Assembly: GCF_009650135.1 (NCBI RefSeq)
Contig: NZ_CP045871.1
Span: forward strand, 1,426,001 to 1,490,000
From: Litorivicinus lipolyticus
GTDB taxonomy: Bacteria > Pseudomonadota > Gammaproteobacteria > Pseudomonadales > Litorivicinaceae
DNA length: 64,000 nucleotides
Direction: 5' to 3'
Each line of letters begins with the position of its first letter. Position 1 is the first letter of the stretch. Both the position numbers and the translations under genes were made by a program. The notes under the pieces were generated by a model. The model was given only the letters and a program-made list of their open reading frames with translations. It had not been told where the DNA came from and made no database searches. This document shows, one piece after another, positions 55,389-63,920 of this stretch.

Positions 55389-56590
55389 CTCAGCGCACGC
55401 GTCATGTGCGCGCAATACCAGTCGACAAACTGACACACGCCATTTTCCTCGGTGTCCGAATAGGGACCCGGTGTGTAGTGCGGTGAGGACACGCCAATCT
55501 GACACTCCTCGACCAAGCGCTTGTCCTGGGCATTGGTTGCGTACCACACCTCCGTCAGGTGCTTCAGGTCATAATCGACCCCTTCGACGGCGTCTTTCGG
55601 CACCAGCCAGCGCGTCACCAGCTGGGTTTTACCCTTGCCCAGCGGCAGCATCTGGAAGCTGAGGGCATGGTCCGCCATAAAGTGGTTCCAGGTGTTCGGG
55701 TAGTGGAAGTACAGCAGCGCCCCGATTTCATCGACACCGCTGGTGTCCAACCGCCGATTGACCGCCGGCTTGCCATCCATGGTGTAGCTGGACGCCTGGT
55801 TTAACAGCGGTATTCGCGTCATCCGGAACTGACCCCGCTCATCAATCGCCAAACGGCTGGGCAAACCACCGGCTTCACAGGCGTCCAAGAACGCCATCAG
55901 TGACGGATCGTCGTCGCCACCCAAGCCGGACACCGCGTTGTTTTCTTCATAGGTGCGCAGCAATTCAGGGTGGTTGGCGTCGCAATGAAAACACTCGCGA
56001 TTGTTCTCGAACACCAACTTCCAGTTGCCCTCTTCAATCGAGGTGCTGGTATGGGCGACCTTCAAATCGTCCGGATTATGCGGCGCCACAAAGGGCGTCA
56101 TCATGGCGGCAAAGGTGCCGAAATCCGGCGGTGTGTCGGCCACGCACACGTAGATATAGCTGGCGGCAATGCCGACCGCGACCTCGTCCAACTTGAACTC
56201 GCTCGGGTCAAAACCCGCACCCATACTTGAGGCGAACACCAACTGGCCATCGTAGTCATAGGTCCAGCGATGGTACGGGCACACGAGCATGGCAGAACTG
56301 CCCTTCTCTTCGGTGCAAATGCGATGGCCACGGTGCTTACAGCTGTTGTGATAGGCCTTAATCACACCGGCTTTGGTGCGCACAATGACAATTGGATAGT
56401 CGCCCAACTGCATCGTAATAAAGCTACCCGGCTTGGGCAACTCAAAGGTATGACCGGCAAAAACCCAGGTCGCATACCAAATGTGTTTCAGGTCGTCTTG
56501 GTAAACCTCGTCGCTTAAATAGACATCGCGAGGCATAGCCCATCGCGGCTTTCGTTGTTGAATTAAGCCTAGTGTGGACGTTGTTGTCAT
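55385..56590 (-). CDS. Rieske non-haem iron N-demethylase alpha subunit (betaine demethylase family)
   Basis: The 401-residue protein has the Rieske ligands C84, H86, C104, H107 (CKHRGH, CPYHRW) and the mononuclear iron stretch NRECFHCDANHPEL. It belongs to the group of glycine betaine (GbcA) and proline betaine (Stc2) demethylases, which remove one methyl as formaldehyde with electrons from a GbcB-type reductase. From memory the region QFRMTRIPLL...SYTMDGKPAV looks closer to Stc2 than to GbcA, so proline betaine is a real alternative to glycine betaine. It is the last gene of the transporter operon. The reductase, gbcB, is 5 kb upstream on the same strand. Confidence 0.9.
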   Translation of the reverse strand: MTTTSTLGLIQQRKPRWAMPRDVYLSDEVYQDDLKHIWYATWVFAGHTFELPKPGSFITMQLGDYPIVIVRTKAGVIKAYHNSCKHRGHRICTEEKGSSAMLVCPYHRWTYDYDGQLVFASSMGAGFDPSEFKLDEVAVGIAASYIYVCVADTPPDFGTFAAMMTPFVAPHNPDDLKVAHTSTSIEEGNWKLVFENNRECFHCDANHPELLRTYEENNAVSGLGGDDDPSLMAFLDACEAGGLPSRLAIDERGQFRMTRIPLLNQASSYTMDGKPAVNRRLDTSGVDEIGALLYFHYPNTWNHFMADHALSFQMLPLGKGKTQLVTRWLVPKDAVEGVDYDLKHLTEVWYATNAQDKRLVEECQIGVSSPHYTPGPYSDTEENGVCQFVDWYCAHMTRALS

Positions 56591-56631
56591 CGTTGTTTCC
56601 TCAACAATGGGGCTGTGCGAATCCGCCCTAT

Positions 56632-57672
56632 TTAGGGGGCGGCGCTTTGCGGAACCATGGCCAACATAATGTCGTGCATATCAAATACGCCGATCGGGTG
56701 CTGGTTGTCCAAGACCACAAAATTCTTTGAGGTATCACCCTGGACCGACGCAATGATGCTTTCCAAATTGGCATCGGCGTCGACGCTAATCGCATCGGAC
56801 CGCGTTTGATCAGGTAACACTTTCATAATCGAACGCGCACGCAGAACGCGGGCACGGTTGATATCGGCCACAAATTGCTCGATGTAAGGGTCGGTCGGGT
56901 TCAGGATGATCGACTGCGGTTCGCCCTGCTGGACCACATACCCATCATTCAAAATCACCAAATGGTCAGCCAATTTCAGCGCCTCATCCAAATCGTGGGT
57001 AATGAAAATAATGGTCTTGTGCAGCTCGCGCTGCAATTCCAGCAGCAAATCCTGCATTTGCGAACGAATAATCGGATCCAGCGCCGAAAACGCCTCGTCC
57101 AGCAACATCACATCGCTGTGGGCGCACAGTGCACGGGCAATACCCACGCGCTGCTGCATACCGCCGGACAGCTGGTGCGGGTAGGAATCACCAAAGCCTT
57201 CCAATCCCAATCGTGCCAGCCATTTTTCAGCCTCGGCTTTTTGCTCGGCTTCTGGCTCGCCACGCACATCCATCGCCAAAGCGGCGTTATCCGACACGGT
57301 GCGATGGGGGAACAAGGCGAACTTTTGAAACACCATCGACATGCGCTTGCGACGCAAGTCCTGCATGTCTGTGGCATCAAATTTCAGGATATCCTGACCA
57401 TCCAACAAGACTTCACCGGCGGTCGGTTCAATCAACCGGTTAAGGTGGCGAATCAAGGTCGACTTGCCGGACCCGGACAGGCCCATGATGACGGTGATTT
57501 CACCTTCATTCATGTCGACATTGATGTTGTTCAGCCCCAGCACATGGCCGTGGGTTTCCAGCAGTTCTGCCTTGCTCATGCCCTGGTCTACCAGCTTCAT
57601 CATTTGCTCAGGCTGGTCGCCAAATATTTTGTACAGGTTCTTGACCGATACTTTTACGTTTTTCGTGCTCAT
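56632..57672 (-). CDS. proV: Glycine betaine/proline-type ABC transporter ATP-binding protein
   Basis: The 346-residue ATPase has Walker A GLSGSGKST, the LSGGMQQRVGIARAL signature, Walker B VMLLDEAFSALD and a C-terminal CBS region (about 280-340). The N-terminal stretch MKLVDQGMSKAELLETHGHVLGLNNI with an internal helix before the ATPase is typical of ProV/OpuAA. CBS domains can sense ionic strength in this family. It lies 20 bases after proW and 41 before the Rieske gene. Confidence 0.93.
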   Translation of the reverse strand: MSTKNVKVSVKNLYKIFGDQPEQMMKLVDQGMSKAELLETHGHVLGLNNINVDMNEGEITVIMGLSGSGKSTLIRHLNRLIEPTAGEVLLDGQDILKFDATDMQDLRRKRMSMVFQKFALFPHRTVSDNAALAMDVRGEPEAEQKAEAEKWLARLGLEGFGDSYPHQLSGGMQQRVGIARALCAHSDVMLLDEAFSALDPIIRSQMQDLLLELQRELHKTIIFITHDLDEALKLADHLVILNDGYVVQQGEPQSIILNPTDPYIEQFVADINRARVLRARSIMKVLPDQTRSDAISVDADANLESIIASVQGDTSKNFVVLDNQHPIGVFDMHDIMLAMVPQSAAP

Positions 57673-57692
57673 GTCAGCGTCTCGGGTAGCAA

Positions 57693-58712
57693 TTAAGAGT
57701 TAGGCGCTTGAGACGCGTTAACGCGATTCAATGCAGTTTTCGATACACGATCCAACACGATCGCCAACAACACGATGGCAAAGCCGGCCACAAAGCCAAC
57801 GCCCAAGCGCAGGTTATTAATGCCGTCCAATACCAGTGTGCCCAAGCCCGGTGCCGAGACCAAAGACGCAATCACCACCATCGCCAATGACATCATGATG
57901 GTTTGGTTAACGCCGGCCATAATGTTAGGCAGCGCCAGTGGGATTTCGACACCCAACAGTTTTTGCCGCGACGTCATGCCATAGGCGTTGGCCGCCTCGA
58001 TGACGGATTGATCAACCAGACGAATACCCAGATTGGTCAGTCGCACCACCGGCACGATGGCGTACATAATGATGGCCATGCCATACAACTTGGGCTCCGT
58101 GATCTTGAACAAAAAGATCAACGGAATCAGGTACACAAAGGTCGGCAGTGTTTGAAGCATGTCCAATATTGGCGTCATGATGCGTTGGGTTCGGTCACTT
58201 TTGGACATCATGATGCCCAGCGGCACCCCCAACAGTACGCATATCAAGGTACACACAAAGATAATCGCCAAGGTCTGGACGGCGTAGGAGTAATGGTCGG
58301 TAAACAAGAAAAACGCAAAGCAAACCGCGACCAAGCCGACCACTTGAACCGAGCGCGCAGCCCAGTAGCACAGTGCGAACAGCAGCGGCACCAACAACCA
58401 CCAGGGCGTCGACGTAAACAGGTATAGAGTTGACTCGAGCAGCCATGACAGGGGCTGAGTCAAGGGGTCTAACACAAATCGCAGTGCTGGACGGACGGCC
58501 AAAAAGCCTTCCTCCAGGCCGGCGGTAAAGTCACGCGTCTGCGGTATTTTGGCACAGGCTTCGTGGAGGTTGTCCAGCGATGGAAACTTAACGTCATACC
58601 AATTGGCTTCTTCGCCCTTGAGGCTACGAAGCGACAACAGTGACGGTTTTTTATCGGCATCGCACCACTCGCGCAATCCCAGTCCATCGAAAACAGCTGA
58701 GTATCCGGACAT
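57693..58712 (-). CDS. proW: Glycine betaine/proline-type ABC transporter permease
   Basis: The 339-residue permease has an N-terminal polar region (about 1-75), then about seven membrane helices. The EAA-like loop reads EAANAYGMTSRQKLLGVEIPLALPNIMAGVNQTIMM. It carries the family marker VYLIPLIFLFKITEPKLYGMAI. It forms a complex with ProV and the periplasmic ProX. The gene lies 73 bases after proX. Confidence 0.93.
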   Translation of the reverse strand: MSGYSAVFDGLGLREWCDADKKPSLLSLRSLKGEEANWYDVKFPSLDNLHEACAKIPQTRDFTAGLEEGFLAVRPALRFVLDPLTQPLSWLLESTLYLFTSTPWWLLVPLLFALCYWAARSVQVVGLVAVCFAFFLFTDHYSYAVQTLAIIFVCTLICVLLGVPLGIMMSKSDRTQRIMTPILDMLQTLPTFVYLIPLIFLFKITEPKLYGMAIIMYAIVPVVRLTNLGIRLVDQSVIEAANAYGMTSRQKLLGVEIPLALPNIMAGVNQTIMMSLAMVVIASLVSAPGLGTLVLDGINNLRLGVGFVAGFAIVLLAIVLDRVSKTALNRVNASQAPNS

Positions 58713-58785
58713 TCAATTTCCCTTGGTTTTTATTCTATCGGCAACATCAAAAGCCGGCCGCGCACGCGCGGCCGGGTCGAGCTAG

Positions 58786-59757
58786 TTACAGCAACTTGCC
58801 AAGCTTGGCGCGTGCGTCGTCATTGACCATGCCCATGATCATGTCGGTGTAGTTGGTCAACACCCACGCGGCGGCTTCATCAGCCGAGGCGTTATTTTCC
58901 TGTTTCCAAAACAGCATTTTGCTGATCAGGTCGTTGGGCAACGCCATATTGGCGACGAAATCAGCCACGGCCGGTTCACGGGCCGCAAAGTCTGCGGTGA
59001 TCGCCGTTTTAATCGGGGCTGCCGGGAAGCCAGAGACGCCCAGCTGCGCAGGATCCGCATCGGCTTTCTGGTTAATGGCGTGCTGCTCGGGATTGACGTC
59101 ACCGATGTTGACCTTGGTCATTTCATACTTGCCCAAGACCGCAGTCGGGCCCCAGTAGTAACCAAACCAAGGCGCCTTATCTTCGAACGCTGACGCGATT
59201 GACGCCGCCAGGTTCGCACCTGAACCGTGATCAAAGATTTCGAGGCCGTTCGCTTCCATGTCCAGCACCACTTTCAGGTTGTCGTTGACGACACGACAGC
59301 CCCAACCGACGGGGCAGTTGTGGAAACGATTATCAACCAATTCGGGGTTGGCCAAAATGCCTTCAATAGTGGCCAATTCCGGGTGTGCATCGGTCAAGTA
59401 CTTGGGCACCCACCAACCTTCTTCACCGCCGTTGGCGAAGGTATTGGACGCGGAAATGATTTTGCCTTCGGCTTCGAGCTCGAAGTAGACCGGTGCCGAG
59501 TTAATCCAGACTTCCGGAACAACATCAGGCTGACCATTTTCGGCCAATGATGTCACCGCAGGTACCGTGTCGGTGGGGACAATTGAGACGCTGCAGCCGT
59601 AACCCTGTTCCATGACGAAAGCGGCCAGTGCAGAAATGGTTTCACCCGAAGCCCAGCCCATGGCACCGATGCTGACTTCACCACAGTCGGCGTAAGCTGC
59701 GCCGGACGCGGCCATCGCCACGGCCAATACTGAGCTCTTGAGTTTGACGTTGTTCAT
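58786..59757 (-). CDS. proX: Betaine-type ABC transporter substrate-binding protein
   Basis: The 323-residue protein has a signal peptide (cleavage after about residue 23, AAYA) and the ProX fold: GAMGWASGETISALAAFV, EVWINSAPVYFE, GCRVVNDNLKVVL, and several tryptophans that can build an aromatic box for a quaternary ammonium group. It delivers the betaine to ProW. AAGGGAG precedes the ATG. The substrate could be glycine betaine or another betaine. Confidence 0.92.
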   Translation of the reverse strand: MNNVKLKSSVLAVAMAASGAAYADCGEVSIGAMGWASGETISALAAFVMEQGYGCSVSIVPTDTVPAVTSLAENGQPDVVPEVWINSAPVYFELEAEGKIISASNTFANGGEEGWWVPKYLTDAHPELATIEGILANPELVDNRFHNCPVGWGCRVVNDNLKVVLDMEANGLEIFDHGSGANLAASIASAFEDKAPWFGYYWGPTAVLGKYEMTKVNIGDVNPEQHAINQKADADPAQLGVSGFPAAPIKTAITADFAAREPAVADFVANMALPNDLISKMLFWKQENNASADEAAAWVLTNYTDMIMGMVNDDARAKLGKLL

Positions 59758-59821
59758 GTTTGGTAACTCCCTTTTATAGTTATTACGTGCGGTCGTTAAT
59801 AGACTTCACTGCGCTACGATC

Positions 59822-59831
59822 CCGCATGCGG
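59822..59831. promoter_or_regulatory. Palindrome upstream of proX
   Basis: CCGCATGCGG is a perfect 10-base palindrome in the 139-base gap between the aldehyde dehydrogenase gene and proX, about 65 bases before the proX start. It could be a regulator site, for example for the GbdR-like protein, but I cannot match it to a known consensus. Confidence 0.3.
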
Positions 59832-59896
59832 CCAAAACAATCTAGTCTTGACGGTACAAAAACCTGCGTTAAAGCGACGAAATCGCGCCATGCGGG

Positions 59897-61336
59897 CTAA
59901 ATCCGCACCGCAATATTCTTGGTTTGGACGTAATTCCACAACGCCTCGCGCCCTTTTTCACGGCCATAGCCACTCTTGCCGTAGCCGCCAAAGGGCGTCT
60001 CGACGCCGCCGGCGAACCATTCATTGATAAAGACTTGACCCGCCCGAAGGTCACGTGCCAGCCCCATGCTGGCACTGATATCGCGGCTAAATACGCCGGC
60101 GACCAAGCCGTAGTCGGTGCCATTAGCGATCGCCAGTGCTTGCACGTCATCATGCGCCTTAATGACGGACAACACCGGACCGAATACTTCGTCCTGGGCG
60201 ATATTCATGCTGGGCTCGACGCCTGCCAGTACAGTCGGCGTTAAAAACGCGCCCTGCTCGCTGGCGACGCCACCGGCTACCACGCGCGCGCCCTGGCGTG
60301 CCGCTTCGGTGACCATACCCTGGGCCCGGTCACGTTGACCCAGGCTGACCAGCGCACCCATGTTCAGGCCCATTTGCTCGCGTTCAATGCCTGGGCCGGT
60401 GCTGATCTGGCTGGCTAAACCAGCCGCCGCCTCGACCACCCGGTCATACACATCGGCGTGAGCAATCACACGACTCATGGCCGAGCAGACCTGACCGGCG
60501 TTGAAAAATATGCCCCAGCGAATGTTGCCAATCAGGTTATCCAGGTCGGCGTCGGTGCGCACGATGGCTGCGCTTTTGCCGCCCAGCTCCAACACACAGG
60601 GCACCACGTTGGCGGCCGCGGCCTGGCCAATCGCGATGCCGGTCTGGACGGAACCGGTGAACACCACCTGGTTAATACCCGGGTGAGCGACCAGCGCAGC
60701 ACCCGCGTGGTGGCCGTGACCGCACAGCACATTCACCGCACCCGCGGGCAATCCGGCGTATTCGGCGGCCAACGCGTAATACGCACAACTCAGCGGATCC
60801 AGTTCCGGGCTCTTGATGATGCAGGCATTGCCCGTGGCCAGCGCCGCCGACAACGAGCGCGCGGTCATTTCCAGCGGGTAATTCCACGGGATGACCTGGG
60901 CTGAAATGCCCATCGGTTCGTGCACAGTAAAGTCAAAGTAGTCATCACCCAGTGGGATCGACCGGCCCTCGACGGTTTCGGCCTGGTTGCCGTAGTACTC
61001 GAAATAGCGCGCGCTGCCCTCGACTTCAATCACGGCTTCCCACAGCGGCTTGCCGGATTCGCGCGACAACAGCCGGGCAATCTCGTCGCAATGGAGTAGT
61101 AAAAACTCGCCCATCCGACGCACCATGCGCCCACGCTCGACCGGACGCAGGCCGCTTAGTGCGCGCGAATTGACCAGCGCACGCGCGGCGCCGACCGCAG
61201 CGTCGACGTCAGCCGCGTCAGCCAGAGCCTGATGTTGGATCAGTGCGCCGGTGGCCGGATCCGTGACCGCCAATTCGCCGGCGCCGCCGACAACCCATTG
61301 GCCGCCGATATAATTTTTTCCAATACTAATAGTCAA
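59897..61336 (-). CDS. NAD(P)-dependent aldehyde dehydrogenase of the betaine cluster
   Basis: The 479-residue protein has the ALDH features VIPWNYPLEMTARSL, GSVQTG at the cofactor site, the LELGGKS glutamate, the catalytic cysteine in NAGQVCSAM, and ETPFGGYGKSGYGREKG. It is between gbcB and the transporter, so it should act on an aldehyde in this pathway, but a plain glycine betaine demethylase path does not require one. Betaine aldehyde or a longer amino-aldehyde are options. No good ATG exists; TTG at 61336, inside the gbcB end, is my choice; a non-ATG start nearer IGKNYIGG is possible. Confidence 0.88.
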   Translation of the reverse strand: MTISIGKNYIGGQWVVGGAGELAVTDPATGALIQHQALADAADVDAAVGAARALVNSRALSGLRPVERGRMVRRMGEFLLLHCDEIARLLSRESGKPLWEAVIEVEGSARYFEYYGNQAETVEGRSIPLGDDYFDFTVHEPMGISAQVIPWNYPLEMTARSLSAALATGNACIIKSPELDPLSCAYYALAAEYAGLPAGAVNVLCGHGHHAGAALVAHPGINQVVFTGSVQTGIAIGQAAAANVVPCVLELGGKSAAIVRTDADLDNLIGNIRWGIFFNAGQVCSAMSRVIAHADVYDRVVEAAAGLASQISTGPGIEREQMGLNMGALVSLGQRDRAQGMVTEAARQGARVVAGGVASEQGAFLTPTVLAGVEPSMNIAQDEVFGPVLSVIKAHDDVQALAIANGTDYGLVAGVFSRDISASMGLARDLRAGQVFINEWFAGGVETPFGGYGKSGYGREKGREALWNYVQTKNIAVRI

Positions 61337-62468
61337 CCACCAAATCTGAAGCGGGAACGCTGCAGCAGGACAACACGTAGCCCTCTGCGATTTCGTCATC
61401 AGTAATGCCGCCGTTGTGCTCCATCACCGCATCGCCACTGATGACCTGAACGCGGCAGGTACCGCAGATACCCATGCCGCACGCCTTGGGAATATGGATG
61501 CCAAGCTTGGAGGCCGCCGCGTGAATGGTTTCCTCCGGCGCGACCCGAACGCTTTTGCCAGCGCTGGAAAACTCGACCGCCCTCATCTCGGCGGTGTCGA
61601 CGGCCTCGGCGTCCTCGACCGCCAGTTCGGCCTGCTCGATGGCCTGCTCTTCGACCGCGGCCGGTGTTTCGCCGAACGATTCTTCGTGGTAGCGCGACAT
61701 GTCAAAGCCCGCCGCCACCAAAATGTCGCGCACCGCAGCCATGTAGGCATTGGGGCCGCAGCAAAAGATCTCGCGCTCCATGAAATCGTCGGCCATCAGC
61801 TCAAGCCGCGTGGCATCCAAAAAGCCGCGGTAGCCATACCAGCTCTGGCCGACGCCGACCTGTTCAGAAATCAGGTGCAAGTGAAAGTTTTCGATGCGCG
61901 AATCCATGTGTTGCAACTCGCGCTTGTAGATCACATCGCGGGGTGTCCGGCAGCTGTGCGCAAACACGATGTCGACATCCGCATTGGTGTCGAACAACCA
62001 GCGCGCCATCGACATCAGCGGTGTCACGCCGACCCCACCGGACAGCAACATGACCTTTTCAGACGGGTAATCGATGACATTGAAACGACCGACCGGCCCG
62101 TGCACGACCAACTCATCGCCGGACTTCATGTTGTCGTGCATCCAATTCGACACCAGACCGCCGGGCAGACGCTTAATGGTCAGCGAAAAGCTGTAGGGCA
62201 CCGAGGGCGAACTGGAAATCGTGTAGGACCGCATGACTTGCTCGCCGTCGATTTCAAGCTCCAGGGTGACAAACTGTCCGGGCTTAAAAAAGAACATCAG
62301 CGGCTGTTCGGCCATGAAGCAAAAGGTCTTTACGTCCCAGGTTTCTTCGATCACTTTGACGCAGCGCATTTGGTGGCGGCCGTTGACCCAGGTCTGGGTA
62401 TTGACTGGCGTAAACGCGTCTTGATTTATTGAGGTTGCGGCAGGTGAGTTCATGCGCGGCGGGTCCAT
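61326..62468 (-). CDS. gbcB: Glycine betaine demethylase reductase subunit GbcB
   Basis: The 380-residue protein has FAD and NAD(P)-binding domains (MRSYTISSSPS, GGVGVTPLMSMARW, CCGPNAYM) and a C-terminal 2Fe-2S ferredoxin domain (CGMGICGTC...C). It resembles the GbcB reductase very closely over NTQTWVNGRH and CVKVIEETWDVKTFCFMAEQ. It supplies electrons to the Rieske demethylase. ATG at 62468 or 62453 are both possible; I used the former. The end overlaps the aldehyde dehydrogenase gene by 11 bases. Confidence 0.93.
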   Translation of the reverse strand: MDPPRMNSPAATSINQDAFTPVNTQTWVNGRHQMRCVKVIEETWDVKTFCFMAEQPLMFFFKPGQFVTLELEIDGEQVMRSYTISSSPSVPYSFSLTIKRLPGGLVSNWMHDNMKSGDELVVHGPVGRFNVIDYPSEKVMLLSGGVGVTPLMSMARWLFDTNADVDIVFAHSCRTPRDVIYKRELQHMDSRIENFHLHLISEQVGVGQSWYGYRGFLDATRLELMADDFMEREIFCCGPNAYMAAVRDILVAAGFDMSRYHEESFGETPAAVEEQAIEQAELAVEDAEAVDTAEMRAVEFSSAGKSVRVAPEETIHAAASKLGIHIPKACGMGICGTCRVQVISGDAVMEHNGGITDDEIAEGYVLSCCSVPASDLVVDY

Positions 62469-62546
62469 CAGTCTATTTCTGACAGAGTACAAAGAGGACT
62501 GACAACAAAACCGCGTTTTTACGACAAATCTTTGTGAATACGACGC

Positions 62547-62783
62547 CTAGGGTGGCAGCGGCTGGTCGCGCAGTGCGTCGATCACGCTGGGCAATACCAG
62601 TCCGGATTGCCGCTCCAGTGCACCCCACAAATCCGCCAACTCACGGCGCGTTTGCGCGTCCAAATTCGGCCATGCGGCGATCACCTGAGCGGTCACCGCA
62701 GCCGGTGCTGACACGCCTGCTAGCGGCAGGTAAACCGCCACCCGCTGGCAAAAATCGACGTCGTCAACCAAATCCGCAATCAT
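62547..62783 (-). CDS. Small 78-residue protein in the betaine cluster
   Basis: This minus-strand frame encodes a 78-residue acidic, helical-looking protein without a membrane segment: MIADLVDDVDFCQRVAVYL, then a tryptophan-containing half. It fills the 380-base gap between gbcB and the GbdR-type gene and lies upstream of gbcB on the same strand. GTG starts at 62786 and 62789 are also possible. I recognise no family, and the ribosome site is weak, so it might be a chance frame. Confidence 0.45.
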   Translation of the reverse strand: MIADLVDDVDFCQRVAVYLPLAGVSAPAAVTAQVIAAWPNLDAQTRRELADLWGALERQSGLVLPSVIDALRDQPLPP

Positions 62784-62872
62784 CACCACAAAACACTCAC
62801 TTTTTACTGGTCACCGAAGTCGAAATCGTCGCATACTTCCGCCCACAAAGCCTATTATAAAAGCGATGCCCA

Positions 62873-63919
62873 ATGTCCGAAACGCGGCGCTCATTTTCGA
62901 AATCACTGCAAAGCGCCAACCGCCGCTATTTGGGCGATGGCGCCCCTAGCCGCAGCCTGCGCGTGGGCTTCGTTCTGCTCGAAAACTTTTCAATGATGAC
63001 CTTTACCGCTGCCGTCGACAGTCTGGTCACGGCCAACCTGGTCGGGCACCAGCGGGCATTCACCCATTCAACATTTTCAGTCGGCGAAACCCGCGTTCGC
63101 AGTGACCTGGGCATTGACCTTCAGGCCCAGGGTACGGTTAACCGAATCGAGGTCGATCGCGACGGCCGCGGGCTGGATGTTTTGATTGTCGTGGGTGGCT
63201 ATCGAGCGCCCCTAGTGCACACGCCCGTATTGCTCGACAAATTGCGCACCGCGGATCAAAACGGGGTCATTTTGGGTGGGCTATGGAACGGATCTTTGGC
63301 CTTGGTACAGGCCGGCGTTATGGACAATCGCCAGTGCGCATTGCACCCGGATAACCATGCGCTGTTGCGCGAGAAATACCCGAACGTGCGACTGGCGGAT
63401 CAAACCTTTGCGCTGGATGATCATCGACTGACCAGTGCCGGGCCGGCCAGCACGCTGGAGGTGATGTTAAGCTTCATCGAACACGAACGTGGCCGTGACC
63501 TGGCCCGGGCGATTCGTGAAATATTGGCCGCGGACCAATTATCGGTGACCGACTCGCCGGCGTCCTCAATGCTCCAAGATGACCCCAGTTTACCCGAGGC
63601 GCTGCGCAGCCTGATTCAGCTGATGCGATCGAACATCGAGGAGCCGCTGTCGAGTGAAGAGTTGGCGTCGTGTGTAAACCTGTCCCGGCGTCAGGTCGAG
63701 CGGTTATTTCAAACGCATTTGGCGGCGTCGCCGTCGCGCTATTACTTTGAACTGCGCCTAACCCAAGCGCACCGGTTGCTGGTCCAAACCTCGGACTCGA
63801 TCACCCGTGTCTCGCTGGCCTGCGGTTTTGTCAGCAGCTCACACTTCAGCAACTGCTTTAAAGACTTCTTTGGCGAGTCGCCATCGGTGGCCCGACAGCG
63901 ACACCGCGCGTCGAAATAA
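62873..63919 (+). CDS. gbdR: AraC-family regulator of glycine betaine catabolism (GbdR-like)
   Basis: The 348-residue protein has an N-terminal DJ-1/PfpI-like ligand domain (about residues 29-190, with VGFVLLENFSMMTFTAAVD and GLWNGSLALVQAG) and a C-terminal AraC DNA-binding domain (about 240-345, SRRQVERLFQTHL...SRYYFELRLTQAHRLL). The nucleophile position of the DJ-1 domain lacks cysteine, as in other regulators of this type. GbdR activates betaine, dimethylglycine and carnitine genes in pseudomonads in response to betaine or dimethylglycine. Position opposite gbcB supports the assignment. Confidence 0.9.
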   Translation: MSETRRSFSKSLQSANRRYLGDGAPSRSLRVGFVLLENFSMMTFTAAVDSLVTANLVGHQRAFTHSTFSVGETRVRSDLGIDLQAQGTVNRIEVDRDGRGLDVLIVVGGYRAPLVHTPVLLDKLRTADQNGVILGGLWNGSLALVQAGVMDNRQCALHPDNHALLREKYPNVRLADQTFALDDHRLTSAGPASTLEVMLSFIEHERGRDLARAIREILAADQLSVTDSPASSMLQDDPSLPEALRSLIQLMRSNIEEPLSSEELASCVNLSRRQVERLFQTHLAASPSRYYFELRLTQAHRLLVQTSDSITRVSLACGFVSSSHFSNCFKDFFGESPSVARQRHRASK

Positions 63920-63920
63920 A

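Noticed and set aside
56875..57696. Plus-strand open frame of 273 codons opposite proV
   Set aside because: proV is unambiguous on the minus strand with all ABC motifs; the antisense frame is rich in glutamine and histidine and has no recognisable domain.
61416..62432. Plus-strand open frame of 338 codons opposite gbcB
   Set aside because: It lies exactly over the conserved gbcB gene on the other strand, has no family motif and is unusually rich in histidine, aspartate and valine, as expected from an antisense frame.
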